A stretch of DNA of 33,036 bases from Treponema sp. (GCA_018384055.1 JAHAZL010000093.1:1-33036), one strand, 5' to 3'. Positions 1 through 8,119 are shown, counted from the stretch's first letter. Notes: a model not told the origin generated them from the letters alone. Translations and numbers: made by a program.

Positions 1-16
1 ATATAGAGAAGTGTTG

Positions 17-22
17 TATAAT
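17..22 (+). promoter_or_regulatory. Candidate -10 box upstream of the Hpt gene
   Basis: A perfect TATAAT lies about 65 nt upstream of the Hpt start. The matching -35 would lie at or before the window edge, so only half of the promoter can be judged. The resulting leader would carry the strong AGGAGA ribosome site at 75-80, seven nt before the ATG. Confidence 0.45.
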
Positions 23-87
23 TGAAGGTGACATTTAATACTTAAGAACTTGCTTTAATAGTTCCTGACAAAAAAGGAGAACTTATT

Positions 88-438
88 ATGGATTTATGTG
101 AAACACTTGCAACAATTAATGTTGATATCGAAGAAGCCCTCGGTCGCTTTATGGGCAACAAAGATCTTCTTGTAATGATGTACAAAAAGATGCCTGACTC
201 AATCAACAAGAACAAGGACATCATCCCTGACATTCAGGCCGGCAATATTGACGCTGCAATTCAGAAAGCACATACCCTCAAGGGAAACATGGGAAACCTT
301 TCCATTAAACCTATGTATGAAGCATACGCAAAGATTACGGAACAGCTTAGGGCTGGCGATACAGCAGGGGCAACTGAAGGCGTGAATGCAATTCAGGACT
401 ACCAGAACAAGCTTCTTGAAATTCTTGCAAACTGCTAA
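88..438 (+). CDS. Hpt (histidine phosphotransfer) domain protein
   Basis: A single-domain Hpt protein of 116 residues, a cytoplasmic relay that would pass phosphate between a hybrid kinase and a response regulator. The phosphoacceptor motif AHTLKGNMGN places the active histidine at His62, with the expected Lys65 and Gly66 after it, inside a predicted all-alpha bundle. There is no kinase or receiver domain in the same protein and no kinase next to it, so it is an orphan whose partner is encoded elsewhere. The start is supported by AGGAGA seven nt upstream. The gene is monocistronic, ending at a strong bidirectional hairpin. The family call is firm; the pathway cannot be read from this window. 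Confidence 0.9.
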   Translation: MDLCETLATINVDIEEALGRFMGNKDLLVMMYKKMPDSINKNKDIIPDIQAGNIDAAIQKAHTLKGNMGNLSIKPMYEAYAKITEQLRAGDTAGATEGVNAIQDYQNKLLEILANC

Positions 439-461
439 AAAACTGATTGCCAACAAAAAAG

Positions 462-505
462 AAAGGCAACCTGGTGCAATTAAATTGAGTCAGGTTGCCT
501 TTTAA
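462..505. terminator. Bidirectional terminator between Hpt and ppaC
   Basis: A perfect 12-bp stem (AAAGGCAACCTG at 462-473 with CAGGTTGCCTTT at 491-502) encloses a 17-nt loop. T-rich sequence follows it on the plus strand, and a T-rich tract (complement of 453-461) follows it on the minus strand. It sits between two convergent genes and can serve both. Confidence 0.9.
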
Positions 506-529
506 TATTTTAAAGAACCAGATGATGAC

Positions 530-2179
530 CTATTCCACCTTTGCCATGAGTTCAGACAAAAGAGGGATAAGCTGCTTCTTGCGGGAAACAATGTCCTTCA
601 TAAAGTAAATATGCCTGTCTCGTTTAGGGAAATTCAAAACATCTTCAAATTTCTGTTCGCCCGCAACCAGCATGATGGAACTAAGTTCAGTAATGTCCGT
701 TACAAGCAAGGCGCTGAAGAGTGCTCCCACAGCTTTTCTTTCAGTTTCAAGCTGCTCAAGGAATTCCATCTTGCGCTCGATGATGTCACGGGTACTGTCA
801 ACTTCAATCTGGCTTACGCTGTATTTGAACTTGCCGTCCTTGTATTCCTTCATATCCTGGTGGATAACTTCTTCTGCCGTGCGTCCGTCAATGTGGCTTC
901 CGCTCTTGATGATGTCATTGCCCAAAGTCTTGATGTCCAAGTCAGTAATGCTGCTCAAGTATTCCGCAATGTCCCTGTCGTAATCAGTTGTAGTTGCAGA
1001 CTGAAGAACAAGAGTATCGCTCAAGATACCGCAAAGGAGGATGGAGGCTATGTCCTTTGGAATCGAAACCCTCTGCTCGCGGTACATGTTTGCAATGATG
1101 GAACTGGTTGAACCGACACACTTGTTGATGAAAGTCATGGGAAGTTTTGAAGAGAAAGTATTGATCTTATGATGGTCGATGATTTCCTGAATGGTATAGT
1201 TTTCAAGACCTTCAACCGCCTGCTGAGGTTCATTGTGGTCAACAAGAATAACCTGAATGTTTGCCTCGTGAAGAAGATCGCTTTCACTGATGATTCCGAT
1301 TACCTTGTAGTCATTGTCTACAACCGGAAGACAGCGGCTTGGGCTGTCCTTAAGCTGAGGCTTTATTTTCTGAAGGGTATCGTTTGCATGAACCGGAAGA
1401 ACATTCATGTCTGCCATTGAACTTACAGGAGATGAATATTCAATGAGCATAGCAGTCTTAAGGGTACTGTCATGTCCGCTCAAAACAGAAACCCTGTTCT
1501 TCTTTGCAAGCTCTGCAAGATCCTTTGGAACAACATAATCATGGGTAACGATAAGGGCACGAACCTTTGATTCTACGCAGAGGCGCTGAATGTCCTGCCT
1601 GTCACCGCATACAACTACAATGTTTTCGCTCTTATGTTCTTCCAGAATTGTCCTTGTTGATTCAAGTTCATCGTCGGCTACCATGATGGAACACTTGAAG
1701 TAGTCGTTTTCATCAAAGGCAACAATAGGAGTTGCATTCAATGTCTTTTCAATAAGGTGAATGCTTGTAAGGAAAATCTCATTTCTCTTGGGATTGAGAA
1801 TTTTAAATGAATTGAGGGCAAAAGCATTGTAATTCAAGAGCCCCTGATATGTTCCGTCTGCATTGACGATTGGAAGAACAGGAGCATTTGTACTGATCAT
1901 TCTGTCAACGGCTTTCCAGAGGGAAACATCGTGGTCAACAGCAACAAATTTGTCAGACATGTAGTATTCAGTTTTTGGAATCAAGTCCGGAATGTATTTA
2001 GGAGGCTCAATTTTAAATCTTTTGAAAACATATTCTGTCTGAGGTGCAAGTTTTCCAGCACGGGCTGCAACATATTCATTCATGCCTAAAAGATTCTTGA
2101 GTTTTGCATAGGCAGTTGCGGCTACTATTGAATCAGTGTCTGGATTTCTGTGTCCAATTATATATACCTTGTTTGTCAT
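530..2179 (-). CDS. ppaC: Manganese-dependent inorganic pyrophosphatase with CBS-DRTGG-CBS insert
   Basis: A family II (DHH) pyrophosphatase of 549 residues that hydrolyses PPi to phosphate in the cytoplasm and so pulls biosynthetic reactions forward. The N-terminal metal site reads GHRNPDTDS (His10, Asp14, Asp16). The DHH half-site continues at VDHNE (Asp314, His315) and IDHHK (Asp335-His337), followed by a DHHA2 domain with the SGSH and ERKAVGALFSALL regions. Between these lie CBS1 (about 65-125), a DRTGG domain (about 130-250) and CBS2 (about 250-305), which explains the length relative to about 310 residues for the simple enzyme. In characterised CBS-DRTGG pyrophosphatases these inserts bind adenine nucleotides and diadenosine polyphosphates; that regulation is inferred here. 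A TATAAT lies 7 nt before the ATG with no Shine-Dalgarno sequence, suggesting a leaderless transcript. Confidence 0.95.
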   Translation of the reverse strand: MTNKVYIIGHRNPDTDSIVAATAYAKLKNLLGMNEYVAARAGKLAPQTEYVFKRFKIEPPKYIPDLIPKTEYYMSDKFVAVDHDVSLWKAVDRMISTNAPVLPIVNADGTYQGLLNYNAFALNSFKILNPKRNEIFLTSIHLIEKTLNATPIVAFDENDYFKCSIMVADDELESTRTILEEHKSENIVVVCGDRQDIQRLCVESKVRALIVTHDYVVPKDLAELAKKNRVSVLSGHDSTLKTAMLIEYSSPVSSMADMNVLPVHANDTLQKIKPQLKDSPSRCLPVVDNDYKVIGIISESDLLHEANIQVILVDHNEPQQAVEGLENYTIQEIIDHHKINTFSSKLPMTFINKCVGSTSSIIANMYREQRVSIPKDIASILLCGILSDTLVLQSATTTDYDRDIAEYLSSITDLDIKTLGNDIIKSGSHIDGRTAEEVIHQDMKEYKDGKFKYSVSQIEVDSTRDIIERKMEFLEQLETERKAVGALFSALLVTDITELSSIMLVAGEQKFEDVLNFPKRDRHIYFMKDIVSRKKQLIPLLSELMAKVE

Positions 2180-2186
2180 GCTTTGA

Positions 2187-2192
2187 ATTATA
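2187..2192 (-). promoter_or_regulatory. -10 box of ppaC, leaderless arrangement
   Basis: TATAAT on the minus strand is separated from the ppaC ATG by exactly 7 nt (2180-2186). Transcription would then start at or next to the ATG. The -35 region is weak. No purine-rich ribosome site fits in the gap. Confidence 0.6.
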
Positions 2193-2231
2193 CTCCGTTT
2201 TTTTACTCTTAACTATCAGGTGTTTTCTTTA

Positions 2232-2269
2232 AATAAAAAAAAGCACCTGTCCAATTGACAAGTGCTTTT
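2232..2269 (-). terminator. Intrinsic terminator of tRNA-Asp
   Basis: A 13-bp stem (2257-2269 with 2239-2251, one G-U pair) and a 5-nt loop are followed on the minus strand by a run of T. It begins a few nt after the tRNA 3' end and separates the tRNA from the ppaC promoter. Confidence 0.92.
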
Positions 2270-2272
2270 ACT

Positions 2273-2346
2273 CGGGATGTACGGGACTCGAACCCGTGGT
2301 CTCCGGCGTGACAGGCCAGCGCGATAACCAGCTTCGCTAACACCCC
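2273..2346 (-). tRNA. tRNA-Asp (anticodon GUC)
   Basis: A 74-nt cloverleaf. The seven-base acceptor stem GGGGTGT pairs with ACATCCC (one G-U), the discriminator is G, the anticodon stem-loop has loop CTGTCAC giving GUC, and the T arm carries GGTTCGAGTCC. The 3' CCA is not encoded and must be added after transcription. A GUN anticodon makes it a standard substrate for queuosine at position 34; a queH gene lies at 30427-31059. It is a single-gene transcription unit with its own promoter and terminator. Confidence 0.95.
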
Positions 2347-2359
2347 ATAAGGTTTCTCC

Positions 2360-2388
2360 ATTATATATAAACTATTAAAATATGTCAA
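2360..2388 (-). promoter_or_regulatory. Consensus sigma-70 promoter of tRNA-Asp
   Basis: A perfect TTGACA (2383-2388) and a perfect TATAAT (2360-2365) are spaced by 17 nt on the minus strand, 13 nt upstream of the tRNA 5' end. This is the best match to the consensus promoter in the window and fits a stable RNA gene. Confidence 0.92.
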
Positions 2389-2432
2389 GGGCATATCATT
2401 GTTTTTTTGAAAAATATAAAAGATTCAAAAAA

Positions 2433-2462
2433 TTGAATTATTTTGCCTTTCCCCTATATAAT
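2433..2462 (+). promoter_or_regulatory. Promoter of the AEC permease, leaderless arrangement
   Basis: TTGAAT (2433-2438) and TATAAT (2457-2462) are spaced by 18 nt. The ATG begins 6 nt after the -10 box, so the predicted transcript starts at or next to the start codon. It is divergent from the tRNA-Asp promoter. Confidence 0.7.
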
Positions 2463-2468
2463 TGAAGA

Positions 2469-3401
2469 ATGATTATTTTAGAAACAATTATTCCGGTTTT
2501 TCTTATAATTGCACTGGGAAAATTCTTAAGCCGTAAGGGCGTCCTAAACGACAATGGAATCGCCCAGATAAAGAACCTGTGCGTAACAGTTCTCCTTCCT
2601 GTCATGGCATTTGATGCACTCATTCACGGAACCTATTCAAGGAATTCAATTCTTCTTATTGCCCTTGAATTCTTCATGCTTTTTTCAGCCTGGGGTATCG
2701 GATTTCTGCTCAAGCGATTTTTCGATAAATCCATCAGAGATTACATCCCTTATGCTTTGACCACCTACGAAGGCGGACTGTTCGGCTGGGCCTTGATTTC
2801 AATCCTTGTAGGCGAAAAAAATCTTTTCTATATAGTAAGCATGGATATTTTCAGCGGAGTTTTCGGCTTTACAGTAATGTACATCGGATTCAAGATCAAC
2901 AACGGAGAGCAGCCTTCCAGAAAGGAAATTGTCCTCTCCATTGCAAAGAACCCGCTCATCATTTCAGTTGTCCTTGGCTTTGCCGGAGCTTTCATTGGAC
3001 TTGGTAAGATCATCGATGAATCAGCCTATGCTGGACTCTACTCTAAAGTAATAAGTCTTTTTACTGCCCCACTCACAAGCCTTATACTTCTTTCCATTGG
3101 TGCAGGGCTCATATTCAACAAGACAGTACTTTCCCGCGGAATCAAATTCACCGTCGTTAGAATTCTCATTCAGGCCGTAATCTGTGTCCTGGTACTGAAA
3201 CTAATAGACTGGACAATAGGAATGAACAGGGTGCTTTTTGCTTCATTGCTCATGTACTTCAGCTGCCCGCCAAGTTTCTTGATTTCCATTTACTCCAAGA
3301 AAAAAGAAGCAGTGGAATTCTCCTCCGCAGTAATAAGCCTTCAGATTATTTTTGCCCTGGCAGTCTTCTCTGTCCTCTTGATACTTTCAATGGGGCTGTA
3401 A
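2469..3401 (+). CDS. AEC-family permease (auxin efflux carrier / malate permease type)
   Basis: An integral membrane protein of 310 residues with about ten hydrophobic helices, matching the AEC (Mem_trans) family. Members are secondary carriers for organic anions such as malate or malonate; the substrate cannot be told from sequence. Family-like features are the N-terminal IIPVFLIIALGKFLSRKGVL segment, the LCVTVLLPVMAFDALI helix with its proline, and the late FSCPPSFLISIYS helix that breaks at two prolines. The length is normal. It stands alone between the tRNA-Asp promoter and glnA. The start rests on the promoter position, since no Shine-Dalgarno sequence is present. Confidence 0.85.
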   Translation: MIILETIIPVFLIIALGKFLSRKGVLNDNGIAQIKNLCVTVLLPVMAFDALIHGTYSRNSILLIALEFFMLFSAWGIGFLLKRFFDKSIRDYIPYALTTYEGGLFGWALISILVGEKNLFYIVSMDIFSGVFGFTVMYIGFKINNGEQPSRKEIVLSIAKNPLIISVVLGFAGAFIGLGKIIDESAYAGLYSKVISLFTAPLTSLILLSIGAGLIFNKTVLSRGIKFTVVRILIQAVICVLVLKLIDWTIGMNRVLFASLLMYFSCPPSFLISIYSKKKEAVEFSSAVISLQIIFALAVFSVLLILSMGL

Positions 3402-3490
3402 GAAAACCATTTGTCCAGTTGCCGATTTATACAACAAATTTCACGGTACTTAATATATAATCATAATGATGTAATATTTTTGGGGGAACT

Positions 3491-4675
3491 ATGTCCGCAT
3501 ATACAAAAGAAGAAGTTATTGAATTCATAAAACAGGAAGATGTTAAATTCATCCGCCTTGCATTCTGTGACATTTATGGAAACCAGAAGAACCTTGCAAT
3601 TCTTCCAAGTGAACTTGAACGCGCCTTTGAACAGGGCATTGGTTTTGACGGCAGTGCCATCGACGGTTTTACGGATTCTGCACATTCAGACCTTTTCCTC
3701 TTCCCTATTGCATCAACATTGACAGTCCTTCCATGGAGATCAACATCTGGTAAAGTTGTCCGCATGTTCTGCGAAATCAAGAGACCTGACGGTTCCCTTT
3801 TTGAAAAGGAAAGCCGCTACATTCTCAAACAGGCAGTTCTTGCATCACGCGAACAGAACCTTGAAATCAATATTGGAACGGAATGCGAATTCTACCTTTT
3901 CAAGACGGACGAAAAAGGAGAACCTACAAAGATTCCTTTTGACAATGCAGGATATATGTCGGTTGCTCCAGAAGACAAGGGAGAAAACATCCGCCGTGAA
4001 ATCTGCCTTACCCTTAAGGAAATGGACATCCATCCAGAAAGTTCACACCACGAGGAAGGTCCGGGTCAGAACGAAGTGGATTTCCGCCACGCAGCTCCAC
4101 TTAAATCAGCCGACAATGTAATGAACTTCATTACAGTAGTTCGCGCTGCAGCTGCCCGCAACGGATTGTATGCAGATTTCTCTCCAAAACCTTTGAGCGG
4201 TCACTGCGGAAACGGATTCCACATCAATGTTTCCGTTAAATCAGAAGACGGAAAGGATGTATTTGAAAACTTTATGGCTGGTGTTCTTTCCCACATTAAG
4301 GAAATGACTGTTTTCCTCAACCCAACATCGGATTCATATATCAGGCTTGGTGCGGGAAAAGCTCCTTCGACCATTGGATGGGCAAAAGAAAACCGTACAC
4401 AGCTTATTAGAATTCCATCAACAAACGGAGATGAAAAAAGATTTGAAGTTCGTTCTCCAGATCCAACAACAAACCCATACATAGCATTCGCCCTCATCAT
4501 TTATGCGGGTCTTGACGGAATAAAGAACAATGCAAAACTTCCTGAACCTTCGGATTCAAGCAGCCGTTCTGAAAAACTTCCTAAGTTCTGGGGAGAAGCT
4601 GCAGATATTGCCCGCCAGAGTGAATTCATAAGAAAGATATTCAACGATGACGTTGAATCATTCTTGCGCAGATAG
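3491..4675 (+). CDS. glnA: Glutamine synthetase, type I-like, short form
   Basis: Makes glutamine from glutamate, ammonia and ATP in the cytoplasm. Recognisable blocks in order are FDGSAIDGF in the beta-grasp domain, ECEFYLF, the metal and glutamate segment EEGPGQNEVDFRH, the NGFHINVSV strand, the latch-like NPTSDSYIRLGAGKAPSTIGW followed by NRTQLIRIP, and RFEVRSPDPTTNPYIA. At 394 residues it is about 50 shorter than common GSI-alpha enzymes and 75 shorter than GSI-beta; the tail is trimmed, and I see no adenylylation-site block. GGGGG lies 5 nt before the start. A TATAAT at 3456-3461 is the only promoter hint. The ANTAR gene follows after 15 nt, so the two are probably co-transcribed. Confidence 0.93.
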   Translation: MSAYTKEEVIEFIKQEDVKFIRLAFCDIYGNQKNLAILPSELERAFEQGIGFDGSAIDGFTDSAHSDLFLFPIASTLTVLPWRSTSGKVVRMFCEIKRPDGSLFEKESRYILKQAVLASREQNLEINIGTECEFYLFKTDEKGEPTKIPFDNAGYMSVAPEDKGENIRREICLTLKEMDIHPESSHHEEGPGQNEVDFRHAAPLKSADNVMNFITVVRAAAARNGLYADFSPKPLSGHCGNGFHINVSVKSEDGKDVFENFMAGVLSHIKEMTVFLNPTSDSYIRLGAGKAPSTIGWAKENRTQLIRIPSTNGDEKRFEVRSPDPTTNPYIAFALIIYAGLDGIKNNAKLPEPSDSSSRSEKLPKFWGEAADIARQSEFIRKIFNDDVESFLRR

Positions 4676-4690
4676 TCAGGAAAAGTATAA

Positions 4691-5275
4691 ATGAATCCTT
4701 TGAGCAGCAGAAGAAAGGTGCTCATAGTATCAGACAGTGACACCTTCTTTGAAAACATTTCAAGCATTCTCCCTAAAGAACAGTTCAATCCTGTCATCCA
4801 CGCAAGCAACGGCGGGGAAGCACGAAGAAAACTGCTTGAATGCGATGCAGACCTGCTTCTGATTGACTGTCCTCTTACAGATGAACATGGAGTACTATTT
4901 GCAGAAAATTTCTCCGAAACAAACATGGGAATCCTGCTTCTTGTAAATGCCGACATGTACGACGAAGTCTGTTCAAAGGTAGAAGACCAGGGAATCATCA
5001 CCCTGCCAAAACCGAACTCACCTCAAATTTTCTATATGGCTGTGAAAATGCTATCTGCCATGACATTGCGCCTTGAGAAAATGGAAACAAAAAACAGAAC
5101 CCTTCAGGAAAAGATGACCGACATAAGAGTCATCAACAAGGCAAAGTGGATGCTCATTGAGAACAAAAAGATGTCGGAAAGCGAAGCCCATCACTTCATC
5201 GAAAAGAAAGCAATGGACGAAAGGTTGAGCCGACGGGAAGCAGCCGAAAGAATCATCGAAAAATACGAACTCTAA
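4691..5275 (+). CDS. ANTAR-domain response regulator (putative antiterminator)
   Basis: A 194-residue protein with an N-terminal receiver domain and a C-terminal ANTAR domain (about 136-194; DIRVINKAKWMLIENKKMSE through RREAAERIIEKYEL). ANTAR proteins bind paired RNA hairpins and prevent transcription termination. The receiver keeps an acidic pair (Asp15, Asp17), a phosphoacceptor candidate Asp59 in LLLIDCPL and Lys107 in LPKP. The usual Thr/Ser switch after the fourth strand seems to be Asn86 (LLLVNAD), so phosphorylation signalling may be altered. It lies 15 nt after glnA, like the glnA-nitR pair of clostridia, where the regulator antiterminates glnA. I infer a nitrogen-control role. No partner kinase is adjacent. 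Confidence 0.88.
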   Translation: MNPLSSRRKVLIVSDSDTFFENISSILPKEQFNPVIHASNGGEARRKLLECDADLLLIDCPLTDEHGVLFAENFSETNMGILLLVNADMYDEVCSKVEDQGIITLPKPNSPQIFYMAVKMLSAMTLRLEKMETKNRTLQEKMTDIRVINKAKWMLIENKKMSESEAHHFIEKKAMDERLSRREAAERIIEKYEL

Positions 5276-5312
5276 TTCTGCAAAGCATATCATTTATACC
5301 TTGCAACAACTC

Positions 5313-6695
5313 CTATTCGGGAAAAACAATTTCACCTCGAAGAAGAAGTCTTAGCATTGCATCAGCAACATCAGGATCAAACTGTCTTCCTGCATTGTCG
5401 CTGATTTGCTTTATGATCATGTCTGGTCCCATGTGATTTCTATAGCACCTGTTTGAATTCATGGCATCAAAAGCATCTGCAAGACAGGTAATTCTTGCAT
5501 AGAGAGGAATTGCATTTCCGGCAAGTCCATCAGGATATCCCTTCCCGTCATAACGTTCATGATGATAACGGGCTACCATACAGGCTTCCGGAATGGCTGT
5601 AAGACCTGAAAGAATTTCAAAGCCACGGATTGTATGACTCTTGATTATAGAGAACTCGTCGTCTGTAAGTCTTTTTGGCTTTGAAAGAATGTCATCGTGA
5701 ATGCTTATTTTTCCGCAGTCATGAAGAAGCCCGCAGTAGAAAACCTGCTGACACTGTTTTTTATCAAGCCCCATTTCTTCTGCAAGCTGTTTTGAATACT
5801 TTCCGACACGAATTGAATGACCGCCTGTATAGGGATCCTTTGCATCAACAAAGCCTGAGAAAGTTTCCATAACTTCCTGAATCATTTTTTTGTCACGAAG
5901 TTCTATCTGTTCAATCTCATTGATTCTGCCTTCTGAAAGCAAAAGGAAAACAAGAGAAAATGCCCAGATTACAGAAATATAGACAAGAATTAAAAAGGCA
6001 GGATCCTGATTAATCCTTTTCCTGCACTTGAAAGTAAGTTCTCCGTGCAGTAAATCATCTGCCGAAACAATATCCTTACCATAAAGAATGAAGCCTAATT
6101 TTGCAAATGACTTTGGCTTGTTTGGGGCAGTCCCCATAAGAGGAACCTCTTTTTCTTCGAGGCTCGGATAATAAACAAAAACATCACCCTTTTCCAAAGG
6201 GAAAAGAATCTGTCCATTAGTTTCAACATAATCTATTTTAACCATCTTGCTGTTGTATGTTCTTAGGTTAAAATTCTGCGCGAGAGTCTTACCGTTTCTC
6301 TGCTGAATTACATCAACCTTTCCGCACCAGGCCGATTCAATATAGCAGAGCTTGTCCATAGTAAAGGCAATGTTCCAGTCTGTTATTTCGTAAGGAGTTT
6401 TGTTTTCAATGGTAACATCAAATGTGTTTCCCATCAGAATTGGGCATCCGGTTTTTTCAAATGCTTCCAAAGAAAGAGCCGTTGCCCAGTTTCCCGACTC
6501 CCCGCCTCGTTCCTCTATCAGAACCGAAATTTCCGACTGTTTTTCCGGAAATTCTGCAAGAGTTGATAGATTAAGAATTCTGTCCTTCCTGTTGAACCTG
6601 TCATTCCTTATGAAGACAAAGGAAAAACAGGAAACAATGAAGAAGAAGGCTATGAAGAGGAACACGAAATTCAGGCGATTCTTCTTTGAAATCAT
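5313..6695 (-). CDS. Membrane HD-GYP phosphodiesterase (c-di-GMP) with extracytoplasmic beta domain
   Basis: A 460-residue protein with a membrane helix (about 9-29), an extracytoplasmic region (30-232), a second helix (233-253) and a cytoplasmic HD-GYP domain. The catalytic set is complete: His293, His325-Asp326 in LLHDCGK, His354, His378-His379, DGKGYPDGL at 383-391 and the LADAFDAM block. HD-GYP enzymes degrade cyclic di-GMP, so this should couple an external signal to c-di-GMP turnover. The external part (about 85-170) has a DVTIENKTPYEITDWNIAF strand pattern resembling a CBM2-type carbohydrate-binding fold; this is tentative. Its ATG follows the stop of the upstream pseudokinase gene after 1 nt, so translation is probably coupled. 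Confidence 0.92.
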   Translation of the reverse strand: MISKKNRLNFVFLFIAFFFIVSCFSFVFIRNDRFNRKDRILNLSTLAEFPEKQSEISVLIEERGGESGNWATALSLEAFEKTGCPILMGNTFDVTIENKTPYEITDWNIAFTMDKLCYIESAWCGKVDVIQQRNGKTLAQNFNLRTYNSKMVKIDYVETNGQILFPLEKGDVFVYYPSLEEKEVPLMGTAPNKPKSFAKLGFILYGKDIVSADDLLHGELTFKCRKRINQDPAFLILVYISVIWAFSLVFLLLSEGRINEIEQIELRDKKMIQEVMETFSGFVDAKDPYTGGHSIRVGKYSKQLAEEMGLDKKQCQQVFYCGLLHDCGKISIHDDILSKPKRLTDDEFSIIKSHTIRGFEILSGLTAIPEACMVARYHHERYDGKGYPDGLAGNAIPLYARITCLADAFDAMNSNRCYRNHMGPDMIIKQISDNAGRQFDPDVADAMLRLLLRGEIVFPE

Positions 6696-6696
6696 A

Positions 6697-7995
6697 TCAG
6701 TTAATTCTCACATTAAATTCGGTTATGATAACACCCATCTTAACCTGAACGGAAGTCTGTACTTCATATTTTTTTGTAAAGGCACTAAGTTCAGGAACAC
6801 TCAAACTGCAATCTACACTCTCAGAGATTTTCTTCAGCAATTCTTCTGACCTATCATCCTTGTCATTGTCGTTCGACGAATCAATTTCGGGAAATCTTGT
6901 CTTCATTTCTATATTCATCCAGGCACCAGACGGATACATGGAAACAGTCAACTGCTTTGTATAGAACTGACAGCAAGATTTAACCGCCATGTTCAGGAGT
7001 CTTTCAACAAAAACGGCATATTCAAATTCAATTGCTCCTAATCTTTCAGGTACATTGAGGTTGTAGGCAATCGAAACTCCAGCCCTTTTTGCATATTCTT
7101 CAACTTCAAGGATAACAGAATTGATTGAAGTGTTTGCACACTTTCTTTCTGCTACCATAAGTCTTGAATCCGACCTGATGGCAGAAATAATTGTCCTGAT
7201 GTCATCGTAATGTTCGTTATCAAGAAGGTTGAGGATTTCTGAAGTAACCGCAAGCATGGCACTGTTCATTTCCTCGATTTTCATTGACATTTCGTTTACC
7301 TTTGCCGATTCATTTTTAATTCTGTCCGAATATTCTGCAAGGAAAACAAGGCTCATGTCCTGTTTCTGTTTCATTCCCCTTCTTGCATACATTCTCATGC
7401 CACAGGTAAAAGTTACAAACATAAGTGCAAAGAGAATTATTACACCTGGCATGGCAGAAGGATATTCAATTAGGTTCATCGGCCAAACAGTAAGGCAGGT
7501 AATGCTCAGATAAAAAAGAAAAGGAACAAGACAGATACTTTTCCATCCAATGCTGTCATTGTCATTTTCCTTGTAGTATATTGAAACGAACTTTACAAGG
7601 AAGAAAAGGAATACAAACTGAACTGCAATCTGGAGAAGAATACTAGAGAAAATATCGTTTGTACGGTTAAAGACTATATAGCAGACTATGTTTCCAGGAA
7701 GGATAAAGTCTGTGGCACAGAGAACTGTAAAGACCGAATGGAAATTCTTACTCCTTGAAATGAGCAATTCTGTACCTGTCAAAATCAAAAATGTCAAAAG
7801 AGTAGACAAAAGATAGAAGATTCCGCCAGAAGTATGGTAAATGAAAATAAAATCAAATACGGTAGTAACTGCAAATGATGCGGATAAAATAAGGACAGTC
7901 CTTGTCACGCTATATTTAAGTCTGGTAAACAGCCCCATATAAGCCAGGAGGAAAAACATTGCCACTCTGAAACTAAATAAGTACAGAAAATTCAT
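6697..7995 (-). CDS. Membrane protein with degenerate AgrC/GHKL-type kinase region (pseudokinase)
   Basis: A 432-residue protein. Residues 1-215 hold about six or seven hydrophobic helices; a coiled-coil linker (about 225-260, VNEMSMKIEEMNSAM) follows; the C-terminal part has the layout of AgrC-like GHKL sensors. The segment before the N-box is recognisable (NTSINSVILEVEEYAKRAGV), but the place expected for NLLDNAIEA reads RLLNMAVKS, so the ATP/Mg-binding Asn is replaced. I find no phosphoacceptor His and no G-boxes. I therefore expect no kinase activity; a sensor or scaffold role for the adjoining HD-GYP protein is an inference. The promoter is of the leaderless type. The fold call is from motif layout only. 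Confidence 0.65.
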   Translation of the reverse strand: MNFLYLFSFRVAMFFLLAYMGLFTRLKYSVTRTVLILSASFAVTTVFDFIFIYHTSGGIFYLLSTLLTFLILTGTELLISRSKNFHSVFTVLCATDFILPGNIVCYIVFNRTNDIFSSILLQIAVQFVFLFFLVKFVSIYYKENDNDSIGWKSICLVPFLFYLSITCLTVWPMNLIEYPSAMPGVIILFALMFVTFTCGMRMYARRGMKQKQDMSLVFLAEYSDRIKNESAKVNEMSMKIEEMNSAMLAVTSEILNLLDNEHYDDIRTIISAIRSDSRLMVAERKCANTSINSVILEVEEYAKRAGVSIAYNLNVPERLGAIEFEYAVFVERLLNMAVKSCCQFYTKQLTVSMYPSGAWMNIEMKTRFPEIDSSNDNDKDDRSEELLKKISESVDCSLSVPELSAFTKKYEVQTSVQVKMGVIITEFNVRIN

Positions 7996-8002
7996 CTTTT
8001 CA

Positions 8003-8032
8003 ATTATAACACAAGAACATGCAATTTTCCAA
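8003..8032 (-). promoter_or_regulatory. Promoter of the pseudokinase/HD-GYP operon, leaderless arrangement
   Basis: On the minus strand TTGGAA (8027-8032) and TATAAT (8003-8008) are spaced by 18 nt. Only 7 nt separate the -10 box from the ATG at 7995, and no Shine-Dalgarno sequence fits there. Confidence 0.72.
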
Positions 8033-8035
8033 AAT

Positions 8036-8063
8036 TTGATATTTACAAAAAATGTATTAAAAT
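8036..8063 (+). promoter_or_regulatory. Promoter of the metallo-beta-lactamase gene
   Basis: TTGATA (8036-8041) and TAAAAT (8058-8063) are spaced by 16 nt. It predicts a leader of about 50 nt that contains a strong AGGAGG site 7-8 nt before the ATG at 8120. It is back to back with the divergent pseudokinase promoter, the two -35 boxes being only 3 nt apart. Confidence 0.6.
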
Positions 8064-8119
8064 AGAAGTAAATGGCAGTATATTAATTACTGTTCTTAAA
8101 TTACATCAGGAGGCGCACT

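Noticed and set aside
611..1111. A 166-residue open frame opposite ppaC.
   Set aside because: ppaC is a clear full-length enzyme on the other strand. This frame has no recognisable domain or ribosome site.
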